Assembly: GCF_013343235.1 (NCBI RefSeq)
Contig: NZ_CP040094.1
Location: 2,852,501-2,916,500, forward strand
Source: Nostoc sp. TCL240-02
GTDB lineage: Bacteria; Cyanobacteriota; Cyanobacteriia; Cyanobacteriales; Nostocaceae
Reading direction: 5' to 3'
DNA: 64,000 nt
This document shows, in pieces, positions 10,634 to 23,656 of this stretch. Positions within the stretch are counted from its first letter, which is position 1, and every line of letters starts with the position of its first letter. The position numbers were made by a program, and so were the translations under genes. The notes under the pieces are model-generated. The model did not search any database. It saw only the letters and a program-made list of their open reading frames with translations, and was not told where the DNA came from.

Positions 10634-10932
10634 CTAAGAATTAGCTTTTTCATGATGTCCGCCAAACTGATAGCGCATGGCTGACAAAAGTTTATCGGCA
10701 AAGTCTGTTTCCCCACGCGAGCAAAAAGCGCTGCACTTAACACCGGAGTTGGTACAGATTCGTCAATTGCTGCGATCGCACTCCAGCGCCCTTAGCCAGA
10801 ATCTGATAGACTACCAAACTCTTCTAAATTGGGGCTTTCTAATAAGGCGATCGCTGTCAAATCCAATAGCCAGGAAGCAATTACACTACCCTGTCGCCAG
10901 ACTTCGGCAATATCTCCCAGTTCGCGGTCAAC
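10634..10932 (-). pseudogene. gnd: 6-phosphogluconate dehydrogenase C-terminal remnant
   Basis: Minus-strand translation gives [20 protein letters not shown] then [20 protein letters not shown], an in-frame TAA after SLSDSG, then GRWSAIAAIDESVPTPVLSA. After a frameshift it reads [25 protein letters not shown] and stops 11 bp before the zwf start. This is the end of the short (GndA-type) 6-phosphogluconate dehydrogenase. The N-terminal NADP domain is absent. A stop, a frameshift and a truncation make it clearly dead. The plus-strand open frame at 10677-10952 is only its shadow. Confidence 0.8.
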
Positions 10933-11213
10933 TTTCGTCGTCGCAGGTTTAAATCGCCCACTACAAAAGTTGTGACTTCTGAATTATGGCTTGTGGATTC
11001 TTTTTCAATTGGTATCAGAAAGCGCGACACTGATCAGAATTATACTCAGGGACTCCCGAAAAATAAATCATACCAATTTGGGATTTTACAGGACTAACGC
11101 AAACAATAGCCGAAATCCTGATTTGGAGGTAGGAGCGATGTAAAGAAAAATGAACTAGGCTAACTACATTTTCTGCAATCTTAAAACTCTGTACCAATCA
11201 CCCGATCTATATA

Positions 11214-11950
11214 TCATTTGAACAAATCCAAATCTGTCACAGCACCGATACTGCTAGAAGATACCAGTTTGGCATATTTCGCCAACACGCCTTTAGTGTA
11301 ACGTGGTGCAGGAGGTTGCCAATTAGCACGACGACTAGCTAATTCTGATTCAGATATATTCAACTGCAATAAACGAGCCGATGCATCAATCGTAATACTA
11401 TCGCCTTCTTCGACAAACGCGATCGCACCACCAACTGCTGCTTCTGGAGCCACATGACCAACCACCATGCCATAAGTACCACCAGAAAAGCGCCCATCGG
11501 TATATTAATCCCACCGCATCACCCAAGCCAGCACCGATGTAATTTTAGCGACAGCCCCTTCCGTTGCCAGATTACCTCTGAGGATGGCTAAGTGTCCTTG
11601 AGGATACATGGGGTTATTCCAAGTCCGAATCACATCTTGGTTGGCGGATGGTTCTTCGGGGATGTCTGCTAATATCTCTGCAATGGTTTGACCGCTAATG
11701 GTCAGACTATCACCGTGTAATAAATCATGCACAAGTAGCATCTTCATGACTTGGGGAATGCCGCCAGCTTTGTGCAAATCTGTAGCTACATATTTTCCAC
11801 TTGGTTTTAAATCGCACAAAACGGGAACACGGGCGCGGATTGTTTCAAAATCATCCAGGGTTAACTCTACATTAGCGGCGCGAGCGATCGCTAAAAAATG
11901 CAATACTGTATTGGTCGAACCACCCACCGCCATAATCACAGAGATAGCAA
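11214..11950 (-). pseudogene. ilvD: Dihydroxy-acid dehydratase, decayed
   Basis: Two pieces of IlvD (branched-chain amino acid synthesis) in different frames. The upstream piece (about 11505-11950) reads [19 protein letters not shown] through [12 protein letters not shown]. It then jumps directly to [12 protein letters not shown], so roughly 55 residues are deleted. A small insertion shifts the frame before [20 protein letters not shown] (11214-11490), which runs to a normal end. The N-terminal third is missing and replaced by a transposase fragment. A functional ilvD must exist elsewhere if the organism is prototrophic. Confidence 0.85.
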
Positions 11951-12351
11951 TTAGCAACCTTTGTGGGGAGATTAGTCAGGATAAAGATTTCTGAGTCTCC
12001 ATCACGGTTAGTTTCATCTAAAATTATTTTTACACGCCGAATATTTGATAAATAGCCCTTATCATCGCTGACTTTAACAGTTTGTTCAAAAACTTTTCCT
12101 CCTTCTACTGAACCAATATGGCGAAATTCTGAGGCATCATACCAAGAAAAGAATTGATGCTCTCGGATGATGAAATAGTCCTTTCTCGCTACGATACCAC
12201 TCAAAAAGCTCAAAGTGCACTGAGTTTTTGCACTTTTCTCAAATAACTCGTCAAGTTTCTGAGAACATAAAATTGTTTCCAGAAGTCCGCGAACCATGAC
12301 CGAAACCGGACTTTCTTCTACAAAACGCTCAAAAACTTGACCTATAATCAT
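11951..12351 (-). pseudogene. IS4-family transposase, internally deleted
   Basis: It begins MIIGQVFERFVEESPVSVMV, the usual start of a cyanobacterial IS4 transposase, and continues to about residue 45. It then skips most of the catalytic domain and resumes at FFSWYDASEFRHIGSVEGGK through [14 protein letters not shown]. It runs without a break into the ilvD sequence, so insertion into ilvD was followed by deletion of the IS end. The spacer 12352-12470 shows nothing else. Confidence 0.75.
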
Positions 12352-12470
12352 TCTTGCTATTCCCCGTTGACCAACTTTATTTTTTCAACTAACTATAATT
12401 TGGGGAAAATTACAAGACCTTGAAAGGGCTGATCCTAAAGATATCAAAACATTCTTGATACAATACTTCT

Positions 12471-13814
12471 CTATGTCCAATGAATCTCTTTGGAACGAAA
12501 AGCTCTATCCCAATCGTTAGCAATCACCTCCATTATATTAATCATGCCTTCATAGCCAAAATATGGCTTATCAACATAAGTTTCTCTGTTAGTGGGGCTA
12601 AATACATCAAAAGCAATTTTGATTCCTAGTTCCTCTGCCATGTATTTTTCCCATGCCGAGCCAATCACAGCATCAACATCAAACTCTTCTAAAGTCTGTT
12701 TTACCTGATAGCCATCTGCCGAAAATATTACGCGGGAAGTAAGACCGAGGCTGTGCAATTCTCGCTCCAAAATTGAACGAGAATCAGGCATCGCCGAGCG
12801 AAATAATAAGACTTCTGGAATCATCTCCAATTCTTCAAAGAGCATTCTGACCAGTCCAATGCCAAGCGTCCCATCCGCAGAGATGGCAATTCTACAGTTA
12901 CGATATCGGGGAATAATCATCAATGCTCGTTTGCGAAGTGTATCTACGACCATTTCTTCGCCTTGTTTAATTAGCGGTTCGACTTTTTCTTCGATCTTAA
13001 AATGTGCCGCTAATGCCTTCAACCATCGAGTAGTGTTATTTACACCTACTGGTAAAGGTATATCATCAAGAATGAGGGGGATATTGTGAGTCTCTTGCAT
13101 TTTCCGAGCAAACTTATACCCAACATCATGACTGAGAACAATATTAGCTGTTGCCTCACCAGCTAGCTCCAGTTCTTCAAATGAGGTATTATGAGAAAAG
13201 ACAGTCTGTACCCTAATCCTCAAGGATTTTAAAATCTGCGTTACCCATTGCAAATCAGCCCACCAAGTAGGATTAAGATTTGCCTGTGGCGCAATGATAT
13301 TTACAATCCTCGGCTTTCTGCCTCTTCTCTTAGTCTGCCTTTTTTTGATAAAAGGAATTAAAGCCTCCAAACCCATCTCCAAGCCATCATAAGCATTGCC
13401 CCGAAACCCACCAGCAAGTAAAGGAACGAGTTTAGCTTTGATATCTGGCTGAAGCTGGTTGCACAATCCCGCAATATCTTCACCAATAATGTCTGCCGCG
13501 CAAGTACCAACGACAAACATCACCTTAGAATCAAAAGATTGATCCGCCTCTTTAATCATCCCTTTGAGTTTATCAGACGCTCCCATCACAATGTCTGACT
13601 CAAAAAGACGAGTACAACCTACTTTCCGCTTGGTGAAATCAACCTCATGAGCATCATACCCAGCTGCAACAGTAGACGCGCAACCTTGTGGAGACTGAAT
13701 CACAATACTGACATCTTTAATGCCAGCAACCGTAGTTGCAATACCTTCAAGGGCACAGCCAACTACTGGGTCTTTGCTATGGTTACAATTGTCAAAAGTT
13801 GTTTCAGCAGACAT
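12471..13814 (-). CDS. vnfN: Vanadium nitrogenase cofactor scaffold subunit VnfN
   Basis: VnfN pairs with VnfE to form the scaffold on which FeV-cofactor is finished before transfer to VnfDGK. It is a nitrogenase component-1 family protein with the early cysteine motifs VVGCALEGIATT and SPQGCASTVAAGYDAHE, the third motif VVGTCAADIIGEDIAGLC, and the C-terminal family end PYFGYEGMINIME. I chose the ATG at 13814 (447 residues): AGGAGG lies 6 bases upstream, while the 48-base upstream extension has no such site. It is the last gene of the vnf operon, separated from vnfE by a tandem-repeat spacer. Confidence 0.93.
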   Translation of the reverse strand: MSAETTFDNCNHSKDPVVGCALEGIATTVAGIKDVSIVIQSPQGCASTVAAGYDAHEVDFTKRKVGCTRLFESDIVMGASDKLKGMIKEADQSFDSKVMFVVGTCAADIIGEDIAGLCNQLQPDIKAKLVPLLAGGFRGNAYDGLEMGLEALIPFIKKRQTKRRGRKPRIVNIIAPQANLNPTWWADLQWVTQILKSLRIRVQTVFSHNTSFEELELAGEATANIVLSHDVGYKFARKMQETHNIPLILDDIPLPVGVNNTTRWLKALAAHFKIEEKVEPLIKQGEEMVVDTLRKRALMIIPRYRNCRIAISADGTLGIGLVRMLFEELEMIPEVLLFRSAMPDSRSILERELHSLGLTSRVIFSADGYQVKQTLEEFDVDAVIGSAWEKYMAEELGIKIAFDVFSPTNRETYVDKPYFGYEGMINIMEVIANDWDRAFRSKEIHWT

Positions 13815-13861
13815 TTTTTCCTCCTGTTTTTCTAAGGCTTGACTATGGTAAATGCGTTTCA

Positions 13862-14172
13862 CGCAGCCTGTAGCGACTTCTGGCTTGACGTTTTCGTGTT
13901 TTGTGCAGCCTGCAAGAGCTTCCGCCTTCCCTGCAAGAGCTTCTGTGTTGACGTTTCCGTGTTTCGCGCAGCCTGCAAGAGCTTCCGCTTTCCCTGCAAG
14001 AACTTCTGTGTTGACGTTTCCGTGTTTCGCGTAGTCTGCAAGAGCTTCCGCTTTCCCTGCAAGAACTTCTGTGTTGACGTTTCCGTGTTTCGCGCAGCCT
14101 GCAAGAGCTTCCGCTTTCCCTGCAAGAACTTCTGTGTTGACGTTTCCGTGTTTCGCGCAACTTGCAAGAGCT
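13862..14172. repeat. 63-bp tandem repeat, about five copies, in the vnfE-vnfN spacer
   Basis: The anchor TTCTG(T/G) lies at 13878, 13941, 14004, 14067 and 14130, exactly 63 bp apart. Each unit holds two related 21-bp blocks (minus strand AAGCTCTTGCAGG and AAGTTCTTGCAGG) around a block reading AACACGGAAACGTCAACACAG. Since 63 is a multiple of three, several frames stay open on both strands, giving false open frames of about 105-115 codons without a ribosome binding site. Confidence 0.92.
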
Positions 14173-14317
14173 GAAGGGGTGACATTTTTAGCTTAAGTCT
14201 TGCCAATATCAGCGCTAGTAAGTTGGGTTTCGTTTCTCAATTCAACAAAATCTCAGAAATGTTGGGTTTCATTTTGTTCTATCCAACCTACAATTTTCTT
14301 GTAATCAAAAATTGGTA

Positions 14318-15841
14318 TTACTCGTTAAAACATTTGCCCCGCTTCTTTCCTGCATATACAGTACAATCAGGCATGTCTTGAGCTAATTTTCCAGTCAATG
14401 ATTGAGTAGATGCTAACCCGGAATTTTTAGGGAATACCATTTGCTTGGTCAAAGCACTCCGAGGTCTAAAGCCATATTGAAGTGCTGTTTTAATACACCT
14501 TGCGACCTTTAAGGCTCCGCGATAGCCAAATCTGGGACGATTTAAGATAGCATTTAAATCGACTACGGGAATATGGGGGAAACTCAAGGAAGAACCAAAA
14601 TAAACTACCGATTCTGCATCAAGACCACCAATGAAATCCAGTAATTCATCTTCCGTTTGTTTCATCGACTCGTACTTACCAAAAGCCAGCGTTCCCTTCG
14701 TAATCAGGATTTCTGGGTCTAACCCTGTTTCCAACAAATAATCTACACTGGTTTCTCGTGCTTCTGTACTCCAGGGATGGAAGTTATAGATTACTACACG
14801 CATCCCAAAATCACGATCCAACATGTGAGCAAGGGATAAGCACTTGATAGCATCATGTCCTTCGATAATCGCTAACTTCCCTTCTATATAACCCTTAGCT
14901 GCTTCAAATTCAGTCTTGATTGCGGCATATTCCTTTTCCATTAGGGCAGCCGCCTGTTCTTCCATCCCTAAATATTTTGCCGCCCCTTCGAGCCATTTTT
15001 CTGTAGCGCTGATTCCATAGGGGAGGATTGTAGAATTTAACGGCGTACCAAACTTGTCTGACATGGCTTTGCCGATGGTATAGCCAAGATCCAAACATAA
15101 GGTACAGTTGACTGCTGCACTCGGTGCTTGCTTGAGTTCTTCTAGTGTACAATCACCTGCGATGACGCTGTGAACTCTTGCCCCCATTGCTTCTATTAAT
15201 CGCACCAGTTCTTTGACATCGGTTTCAACTTCCGTCCTTTCAGGGCCCATCTTCGCGCCCACAATATTGACAGCATCAGCTAGTTGTGCTTTCCGCTCTG
15301 GAGTTGGCGGCTCCATAAAGTCTACAATTTGCCGAAATACGATATCAAATCCACTGCGATACTCCCCGGCGAATCCTTCACAATGTATCGTCATGATCTC
15401 AGCATCGATTTCGCTGCGGGCTTTATTCACTACGTCATCAACACAGTCGCCAATAATACCAGACGCACAACTAGTAGCAACAACGATCGCATCAGGATGG
15501 TATTTTTCATCTACTTCTCGAATCGCACCTTTTAATTCTTTTTCCCCTCCAAAAATTACCGCCTTCTCACTCATGTTTGTAGTCACCACGGGTTCATAAG
15601 GTGAACCACTATTGCGGCTATTAGTCAGCTTGTATGCCCGCTTAACTCCATAAGCACAGCCACTCGGCCCATGAGAAATGACGATCGCATTTTTAATCCC
15701 ACTTAAAATCTTTGTTGCAGTCCAAAATTTACAGGGACGGGTATGACTACCTTGTAAAGTGGTCTTAATCTTACCTTCTTTTGCCAAGCGATAAAGTTCG
15801 CTCAAGTTTCCGTAAAATACGACATTCTGATCTATCATCAT
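14318..15841 (-). CDS. vnfE: Vanadium nitrogenase cofactor scaffold subunit VnfE
   Basis: The NifE-type half of the VnfEN scaffold. All three N-terminal cluster cysteines sit at canonical NifE positions: Cys37 (SHTRPCKFW), Cys62 (GPSGCAYGVKRAY) and Cys125 (ATSCASGIIGD). The fourth, in VNCTLCLDLGYTIGKAM, matches the NifE precursor-cluster cysteine. Length 507 is slightly longer than typical because of a C-terminal tail after GYRGALKVARCI. The start is the ATG at 15841, after GGAG; a second ATG follows at once. It is downstream of vnfK on the same strand. Confidence 0.95.
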   Translation of the reverse strand: MMIDQNVVFYGNLSELYRLAKEGKIKTTLQGSHTRPCKFWTATKILSGIKNAIVISHGPSGCAYGVKRAYKLTNSRNSGSPYEPVVTTNMSEKAVIFGGEKELKGAIREVDEKYHPDAIVVATSCASGIIGDCVDDVVNKARSEIDAEIMTIHCEGFAGEYRSGFDIVFRQIVDFMEPPTPERKAQLADAVNIVGAKMGPERTEVETDVKELVRLIEAMGARVHSVIAGDCTLEELKQAPSAAVNCTLCLDLGYTIGKAMSDKFGTPLNSTILPYGISATEKWLEGAAKYLGMEEQAAALMEKEYAAIKTEFEAAKGYIEGKLAIIEGHDAIKCLSLAHMLDRDFGMRVVIYNFHPWSTEARETSVDYLLETGLDPEILITKGTLAFGKYESMKQTEDELLDFIGGLDAESVVYFGSSLSFPHIPVVDLNAILNRPRFGYRGALKVARCIKTALQYGFRPRSALTKQMVFPKNSGLASTQSLTGKLAQDMPDCTVYAGKKRGKCFNE

Positions 15842-15867
15842 AGTTCTCCAAATATTTCATCTTTTTT

Positions 15868-15992
15868 AAACGCAGAGGGTCGCTGAGGTTGGCGCAAAGG
15901 AACGCAAAGTTTTGAATAGAGGCTCAAACTCTGTGTTCCTCTGCGTTTTACTCTGCGTTCCTACCCTGCGGGAAGGCGAAGCACCTATGCGT
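15868..15992. repeat. Interspersed repeat in the vnfK-vnfE spacer
   Basis: The spacer has the words AACGCAGAGG, TTCCTCTGCGTTTTACTCTG and CCTACCCTGCGGGAAGGCGA. Closely similar words flank ctaD at 58.25-58.37 kb (CTACCCTACGGGAAGGCG). These are Nostoc dispersed repeats without coding capacity. Confidence 0.6.
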
Positions 15993-16004
15993 TGAAAATT
16001 CAAT

Positions 16005-20153
<4,149 letters not shown>

Positions 20154-20388
20154 ACTGGAAGTGAAGAGACAAATGATTTACTTTATGTCCTCAATATAGA
20201 TATCTCTCCAAAGAGAAATCGACGATATTTTCTTAACTTTCAACAACAGAATAACGCAATTATCGGCTTTGAGGCTCTTTCGCTGATGACTAATTGTAAC
20301 CACGAATACTCTTTGTAAATTAATTGATCAGCGCAAGTAAATTGGCCAGATGTATGATATTCTTTATTTATAGGGAATCTAAACCACT

Positions 20389-20571
20389 TCACGCACCAAG
20401 GATCTCCAAGCACTTGCGCTGTAGTGATGAAGCCAAATCCCATAAGTTAACCAATTGTTTGATGAACTGATGGTCTTGCTCCACAAGTTTCTGGAGGATT
20501 GTGGAAGTACTTGATCGGTAGCAGTTCTGAAGTTCGGGGGGACTTTGGTCTGCTTGCAGTTCATCAATCAC
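20389..20571 (-). CDS. Small protein of unknown function
   Basis: A possible 60-residue product starting at GTG (MIDELQADQSPPELQNCYRS...). It is helical and rich in Q and L and ends CLEILGA. It lies on the vnf strand, about 500 bp upstream of vnfDG. No clear ribosome binding site or family is recognised, and overlapping frames are equally open. It could be chance. The remaining spacer 19936-20388 holds the vnfDG upstream region. Confidence 0.25.
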   Translation of the reverse strand: MIDELQADQSPPELQNCYRSSTSTILQKLVEQDHQFIKQLVNLWDLASSLQRKCLEILGA

Positions 20572-20647
20572 TTTTGGGATAAACCTTTTATTATTTACAG
20601 ATAGTTTTTTCTTAAATCCTTAGAAAGAATAGAACGAGCAATCGATA

Positions 20648-20752
20648 ACAGCCCTAAATCATTCATGAAAAATTAGATCCCCGACTTCTTTGAGAAGTCA
20701 GGGATCTGGACACCGCAAATTTTCATAAATCACATAGAATTGCTATTGATAA
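20648..20752. repeat. MITE-like element with internal hairpin
   Basis: The core hairpin AGATCCCCGACTTCT / AGAAGTCAGGGATCT (20675-20707) has a 3-base loop. It is embedded in longer inverted flanks (CCTAAATCATTCATGAAAA against TTTTCATAAATCACATAGA). The flanks resemble the ends of the 39.16-kb and 52.25-kb elements. Confidence 0.7.
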
Positions 20753-20945
20753 AACACTCCGATCTTTACAATAAATCAAAAAATGTTTAAGAGATTTTTC
20801 TAATTTACATTTTTTTCTCTTTACACCATCACTTCGAAAAGCTAATCAAATTTCAGGTTTTAACTATTGTGAAATTGAGAAGATTTTTGTCATTGTTATT
20901 TATCAAGCATTGAAAAATTAAACATTATTAAAGGATGCGATCTAA

Positions 20946-21572
20946 ATGACTAAACTGAAAACAATTCGTAAATCTGTTCGCGATCGCATCCTAACTACAG
21001 CATCAGGCTTGTTTTATCGAGAGGGAATTCGCAATGTCGGTATTGACAAAATCGTTGCGGAATCTGGCGTTGCTAAAATGTCGCTCTACAATCATTTCAA
21101 GTCAAAAGACGCATTGATTGAAGCGTGGTTGCGACAACAAGATGAACAATGGTGTGAATGGCTGAAAACCACCATTGAGCAACGAGCTTCTAACCCATCC
21201 CAACAACTACTGGCAATATTTGATGCCCTGCGGGAATGGTTTGAGGGCCCAGATTTCCGAGGTTGTGCATTCATTAATGCTTCAGTGGAACTAGCCAATG
21301 CTGACCATCCTGGACATCGAGTAGCATTGGAGCATCAACAATCGATTTACCAGTACATCAAGGGTCTAGCTCAAGCCGCAGAAGTTTCATCACCGGAACA
21401 GTTAGCCAGACAATTGCTTCTGTTGGTACAAGGCGCGATCGTAGTTGCGATGATGGAAGGAAGTTGGTCAACCGCTTCACAGGCGAAAAAAGTCGCGGCA
21501 ACGCTAATCCAGACTGCATCAAAATCCAGCGTTACCGAAACAGTGCTGAGTGCTAGCAAATCATTGACCTGA
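20946..21572 (+). CDS. TetR/AcrR family transcriptional regulator
   Basis: A 208-residue one-component repressor. The N-terminal helix-turn-helix reads RILTTASGLFYREGIRNVGI then VAESGVAKMSLYNHFKSKDA (about residues 14-57). The ligand/dimer domain contains WFEGPDFRGCAFINASVELA, a common feature of a TetR subgroup. An AAGGA site lies about 10 bases before the ATG. It is divergent from the vnf operon, about 1 kb away, and followed by a toxin-antitoxin-like pair. Its ligand and targets cannot be told from the sequence. Confidence 0.9.
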   Translation: MTKLKTIRKSVRDRILTTASGLFYREGIRNVGIDKIVAESGVAKMSLYNHFKSKDALIEAWLRQQDEQWCEWLKTTIEQRASNPSQQLLAIFDALREWFEGPDFRGCAFINASVELANADHPGHRVALEHQQSIYQYIKGLAQAAEVSSPEQLARQLLLLVQGAIVVAMMEGSWSTASQAKKVAATLIQTASKSSVTETVLSASKSLT

Positions 21573-21596
21573 CCTTTAGCTTTGCGGGGTTAAAAT

Positions 21597-21908
21597 ATGA
21601 TTGTGTATCTCTTAAAAAACTCATTGACGTTAACCCTTAACCTTACACCGGAATTAGAGCAATATCTCTTCCAGGAAGCCAAGCAGCAAGGCCTTTCTGT
21701 TGAGGCTGTGACACTGCAACTTTTGACAAGCTCCATTGTGCTAAGGCAAAAACAGGGTGAAGCGGTTAATCTGCTACAGTCCTGGATTGATGATGAGAAT
21801 GTTGAGGAACAGCAAGAAACAGGTCAATACTTAATTCGTGCATTGGATGAGGATCGGCTCTCTAAACGTAAGCTGTTCCCGCTTGAGACGAAGGGTGTAA
21901 CTTGGTGA
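21597..21908 (+). CDS. Antitoxin-like partner of PIN protein
   Basis: A 103-residue protein whose first half (LTLNLTPELEQYLFQEAKQQ, then GLSVEAVTLQLL) looks like the short ribbon-helix-helix-like antitoxins that precede cyanobacterial PIN toxins. The second half is acidic. The stop overlaps the GTG start of the PIN gene by 4 bp (GTGA). The true start could be a TTG nine codons further in. The role as antitoxin is inferred from position. Confidence 0.6.
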   Translation: MIVYLLKNSLTLTLNLTPELEQYLFQEAKQQGLSVEAVTLQLLTSSIVLRQKQGEAVNLLQSWIDDENVEEQQETGQYLIRALDEDRLSKRKLFPLETKGVTW

Positions 21909-22339
21909 GCCGAGTCATAGTGTTGGATGCAGAACCACTTGGTCTAATCACCAATCCAAAGCTGTCGCCTGAAAGTGCCGCTTGCACCCAATGGCTCCAA
22001 ACTCACCTCACATTGGGGAGCCGCGTTCTCATTCCAGAAATTGCGGACTATGAGGTTCGTCGTGAGTTGTTACGAGCAAACAAGATAAAAGGCATTGCTC
22101 GGCTAGACGATTTAGGCAAGTTCATTGAATATTTGCCGATTAGAACGGTTGCAATGCGCCAAGCTGCAAAACTCTGGGCACAAGCTCGTCAGCAAGGGCA
22201 ACCGACAGCAAGTGACAAAACGATTGATGGTGACATGATTTTGGTGGCGCAAGCCATGACTCTTGAAGTTCCCGACATTGTGATTGCGACAACGAATGTG
22301 GGGCATCTGTCCAGGTTTATTGCAGCCGAGTTGTGGTAA
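21905..22339 (+). CDS. PIN-domain (VapC-like) toxin
   Basis: A 144-residue PIN-domain ribonuclease. The acidic metal-binding positions are visible: Asp in VIVLDAEPLGLI, Glu in PEIADYEVRREL and Asp in TIDGDMILVAQAM. The family end IATTNVGHLSRF is also present. VapC-type toxins cleave tRNA or rRNA when the antitoxin is lost. The GTG start is chosen because it overlaps the antitoxin stop, as is usual for such pairs. Confidence 0.8.
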   Translation: MSRVIVLDAEPLGLITNPKLSPESAACTQWLQTHLTLGSRVLIPEIADYEVRRELLRANKIKGIARLDDLGKFIEYLPIRTVAMRQAAKLWAQARQQGQPTASDKTIDGDMILVAQAMTLEVPDIVIATTNVGHLSRFIAAELW

Positions 22340-22380
22340 AATATTGCTTCAGGTTGATTGCCACCTAACTTCACTTCAAT

Positions 22381-23243
22381 ACTCCCGGTTCGCCCATTTT
22401 TTCGGGAGTTAGAAGAAAGGCTACTCAGGAGTAAAAGATTGACCACCAAGTTGAGTGTAAATAGTAGTTGGGAACCCAAGTAAAACAAGAATACGTTGCT
22501 GTAAGGGTGAAAGGGCAGTCAAATGAGCATAAACTTCGTTTTTAACCTCAATTAAGAACAGGGTAATCTCCTTAAATGCAGCAAGAAGTATCTCAGCAGT
22601 AGGACGTGCAGTTTCTCGTTTAGGATTACCAATATAAAGTCCAGTTAGCTTTTCCTTATTTTGCTCCAAATTCCGACGAACCTGAAACTCTAAAAGGGTC
22701 AAAACACGCTTTTCCATTTGAAAGTAGGCGAATTAATCCTGTAATATGCTCTTCACGCTGCAAATAAATTTGTACAAAGTTACCTCCAAGTTCTGACTCA
22801 AATGAGTACCAGTCGCTATCGCTATCAAGATAACCTAATAGGGCTTCTAGAGGAGCATCCGTCAAGTCAAGTTCACCTAACTCTTCTCCAAAAAAAGTTT
22901 TCAATGTTTCTAACCGCTTAGAAGCCCAGCCTTGGACGTGATTTAAACGGTGATCTGCTTGCGATAATATGTGTGCTAACCAGATTACTGCTACACTTCC
23001 CAGACTTAGACCTTGCCAATTTCCGTGTCTGGGAAAATGTTTATCGATTAGCGATTGTACGCCCATACCCTCTATTTGAGTTAGAAGTATAGGTATATCA
23101 TCGACTCGTTCGTTTGTGATTATGGGTTCAGTAGCCATAAGTGCGAACATATGCCTAATCGAGTCTTTTTGGGAATATGTCCTTCGGTATACTTTTGACT
23201 ATCTACTTTTCCTAAGGAGTTAAAAAATGGGCGAACCGGGAGT
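22381..23243 (-). mobile_element. IS1634-family deletion derivative with perfect 22-bp inverted ends
   Basis: The ends at 22381-22402 (ACTCCCGGTTCGCCCATTTT...) and 23222-23243 are perfect inverted copies of 22 bp. Inside lie the two outer parts of a DUF4277/IS1634 transposase. The element is only 863 bp, so roughly half is missing. It cannot move by itself but might be mobilised in trans by a full copy. I see no clear target duplication. Confidence 0.8.
22421..23150 (-). pseudogene. IS1634-family (DUF4277) transposase, deleted and frameshifted
   Basis: The N-terminal part (from 23150) reads MATEPIITNERVDDIPILLT and LIDKHFPRHGNWQGLSLGSV, typical of DUF4277. The C-terminal part (22421-22717) reads MEKRVLTLLEFQVRRNLEQN in another frame. 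The central catalytic portion is lost. Confidence 0.8.
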
Positions 23244-23275
23244 CATTAGTAAACTATGACAAAATTTGTGAGAGC

Positions 23276-23515
23276 ATGACAGATGTGCAATCAGTTTTCT
23301 TACTTTCATACCGACAAACGACTCTGAATTGCAAATCTGAGCTTCAGAGAATCCTGGATGCGATCGCCTTCATACCCTTTGAGCAATGCCAGCCTTTGAG
23401 CCGCGAATTTGCCAACATTTCTGCTCGTCCTGGTATCTATGCAATCAGACACAAAACTGATAGGTTGCTTTATAGAACCCATTTGACACCTAAGAAGGTG
23501 CTGCAAGCCTTTTAA
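23276..23515 (+). pseudogene. Possible GIY-YIG nuclease fragment
   Basis: A 79-residue open frame in which NISARPGIYAIRHKTDRLLY resembles the GIY half of a GIY-YIG nuclease core. The YIG half and catalytic arginine/glutamate are missing, and the frame stops at KKVLQAF. Probably a remnant; a chance match cannot be excluded. Confidence 0.3.
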
Positions 23516-23656
23516 TCATTAGTCTGATGAAGCAGAGATTGAGTTTGGCAGTGGCACCAACCTTTCTTCCGTTCAAATTTCAAAATGAGAATTGCTACTA
23601 TCACTTCTCACGGGGTGCTTATTCACAGTCGCTTGATAAGCGTAAAGCTTTCTCTC

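Noticed and set aside
10677..10952. Plus-strand 91-codon open frame
   Set aside because: It is the antisense shadow of the gnd remnant; the minus-strand translation matches 6-phosphogluconate dehydrogenase, and this frame matches nothing.
13839..14206. Open frames of 105-115 codons on both strands over the 63-bp repeats
   Set aside because: They result from a repeat unit divisible by three; there is no ribosome binding site, the starts are poor, and both strands are open at once.
20946..21572. TetR protein as the vnf repressor
   Set aside because: It is 1 kb away and divergent, but nothing in the sequence ties it to the palindromes; it could equally regulate itself or distant genes.
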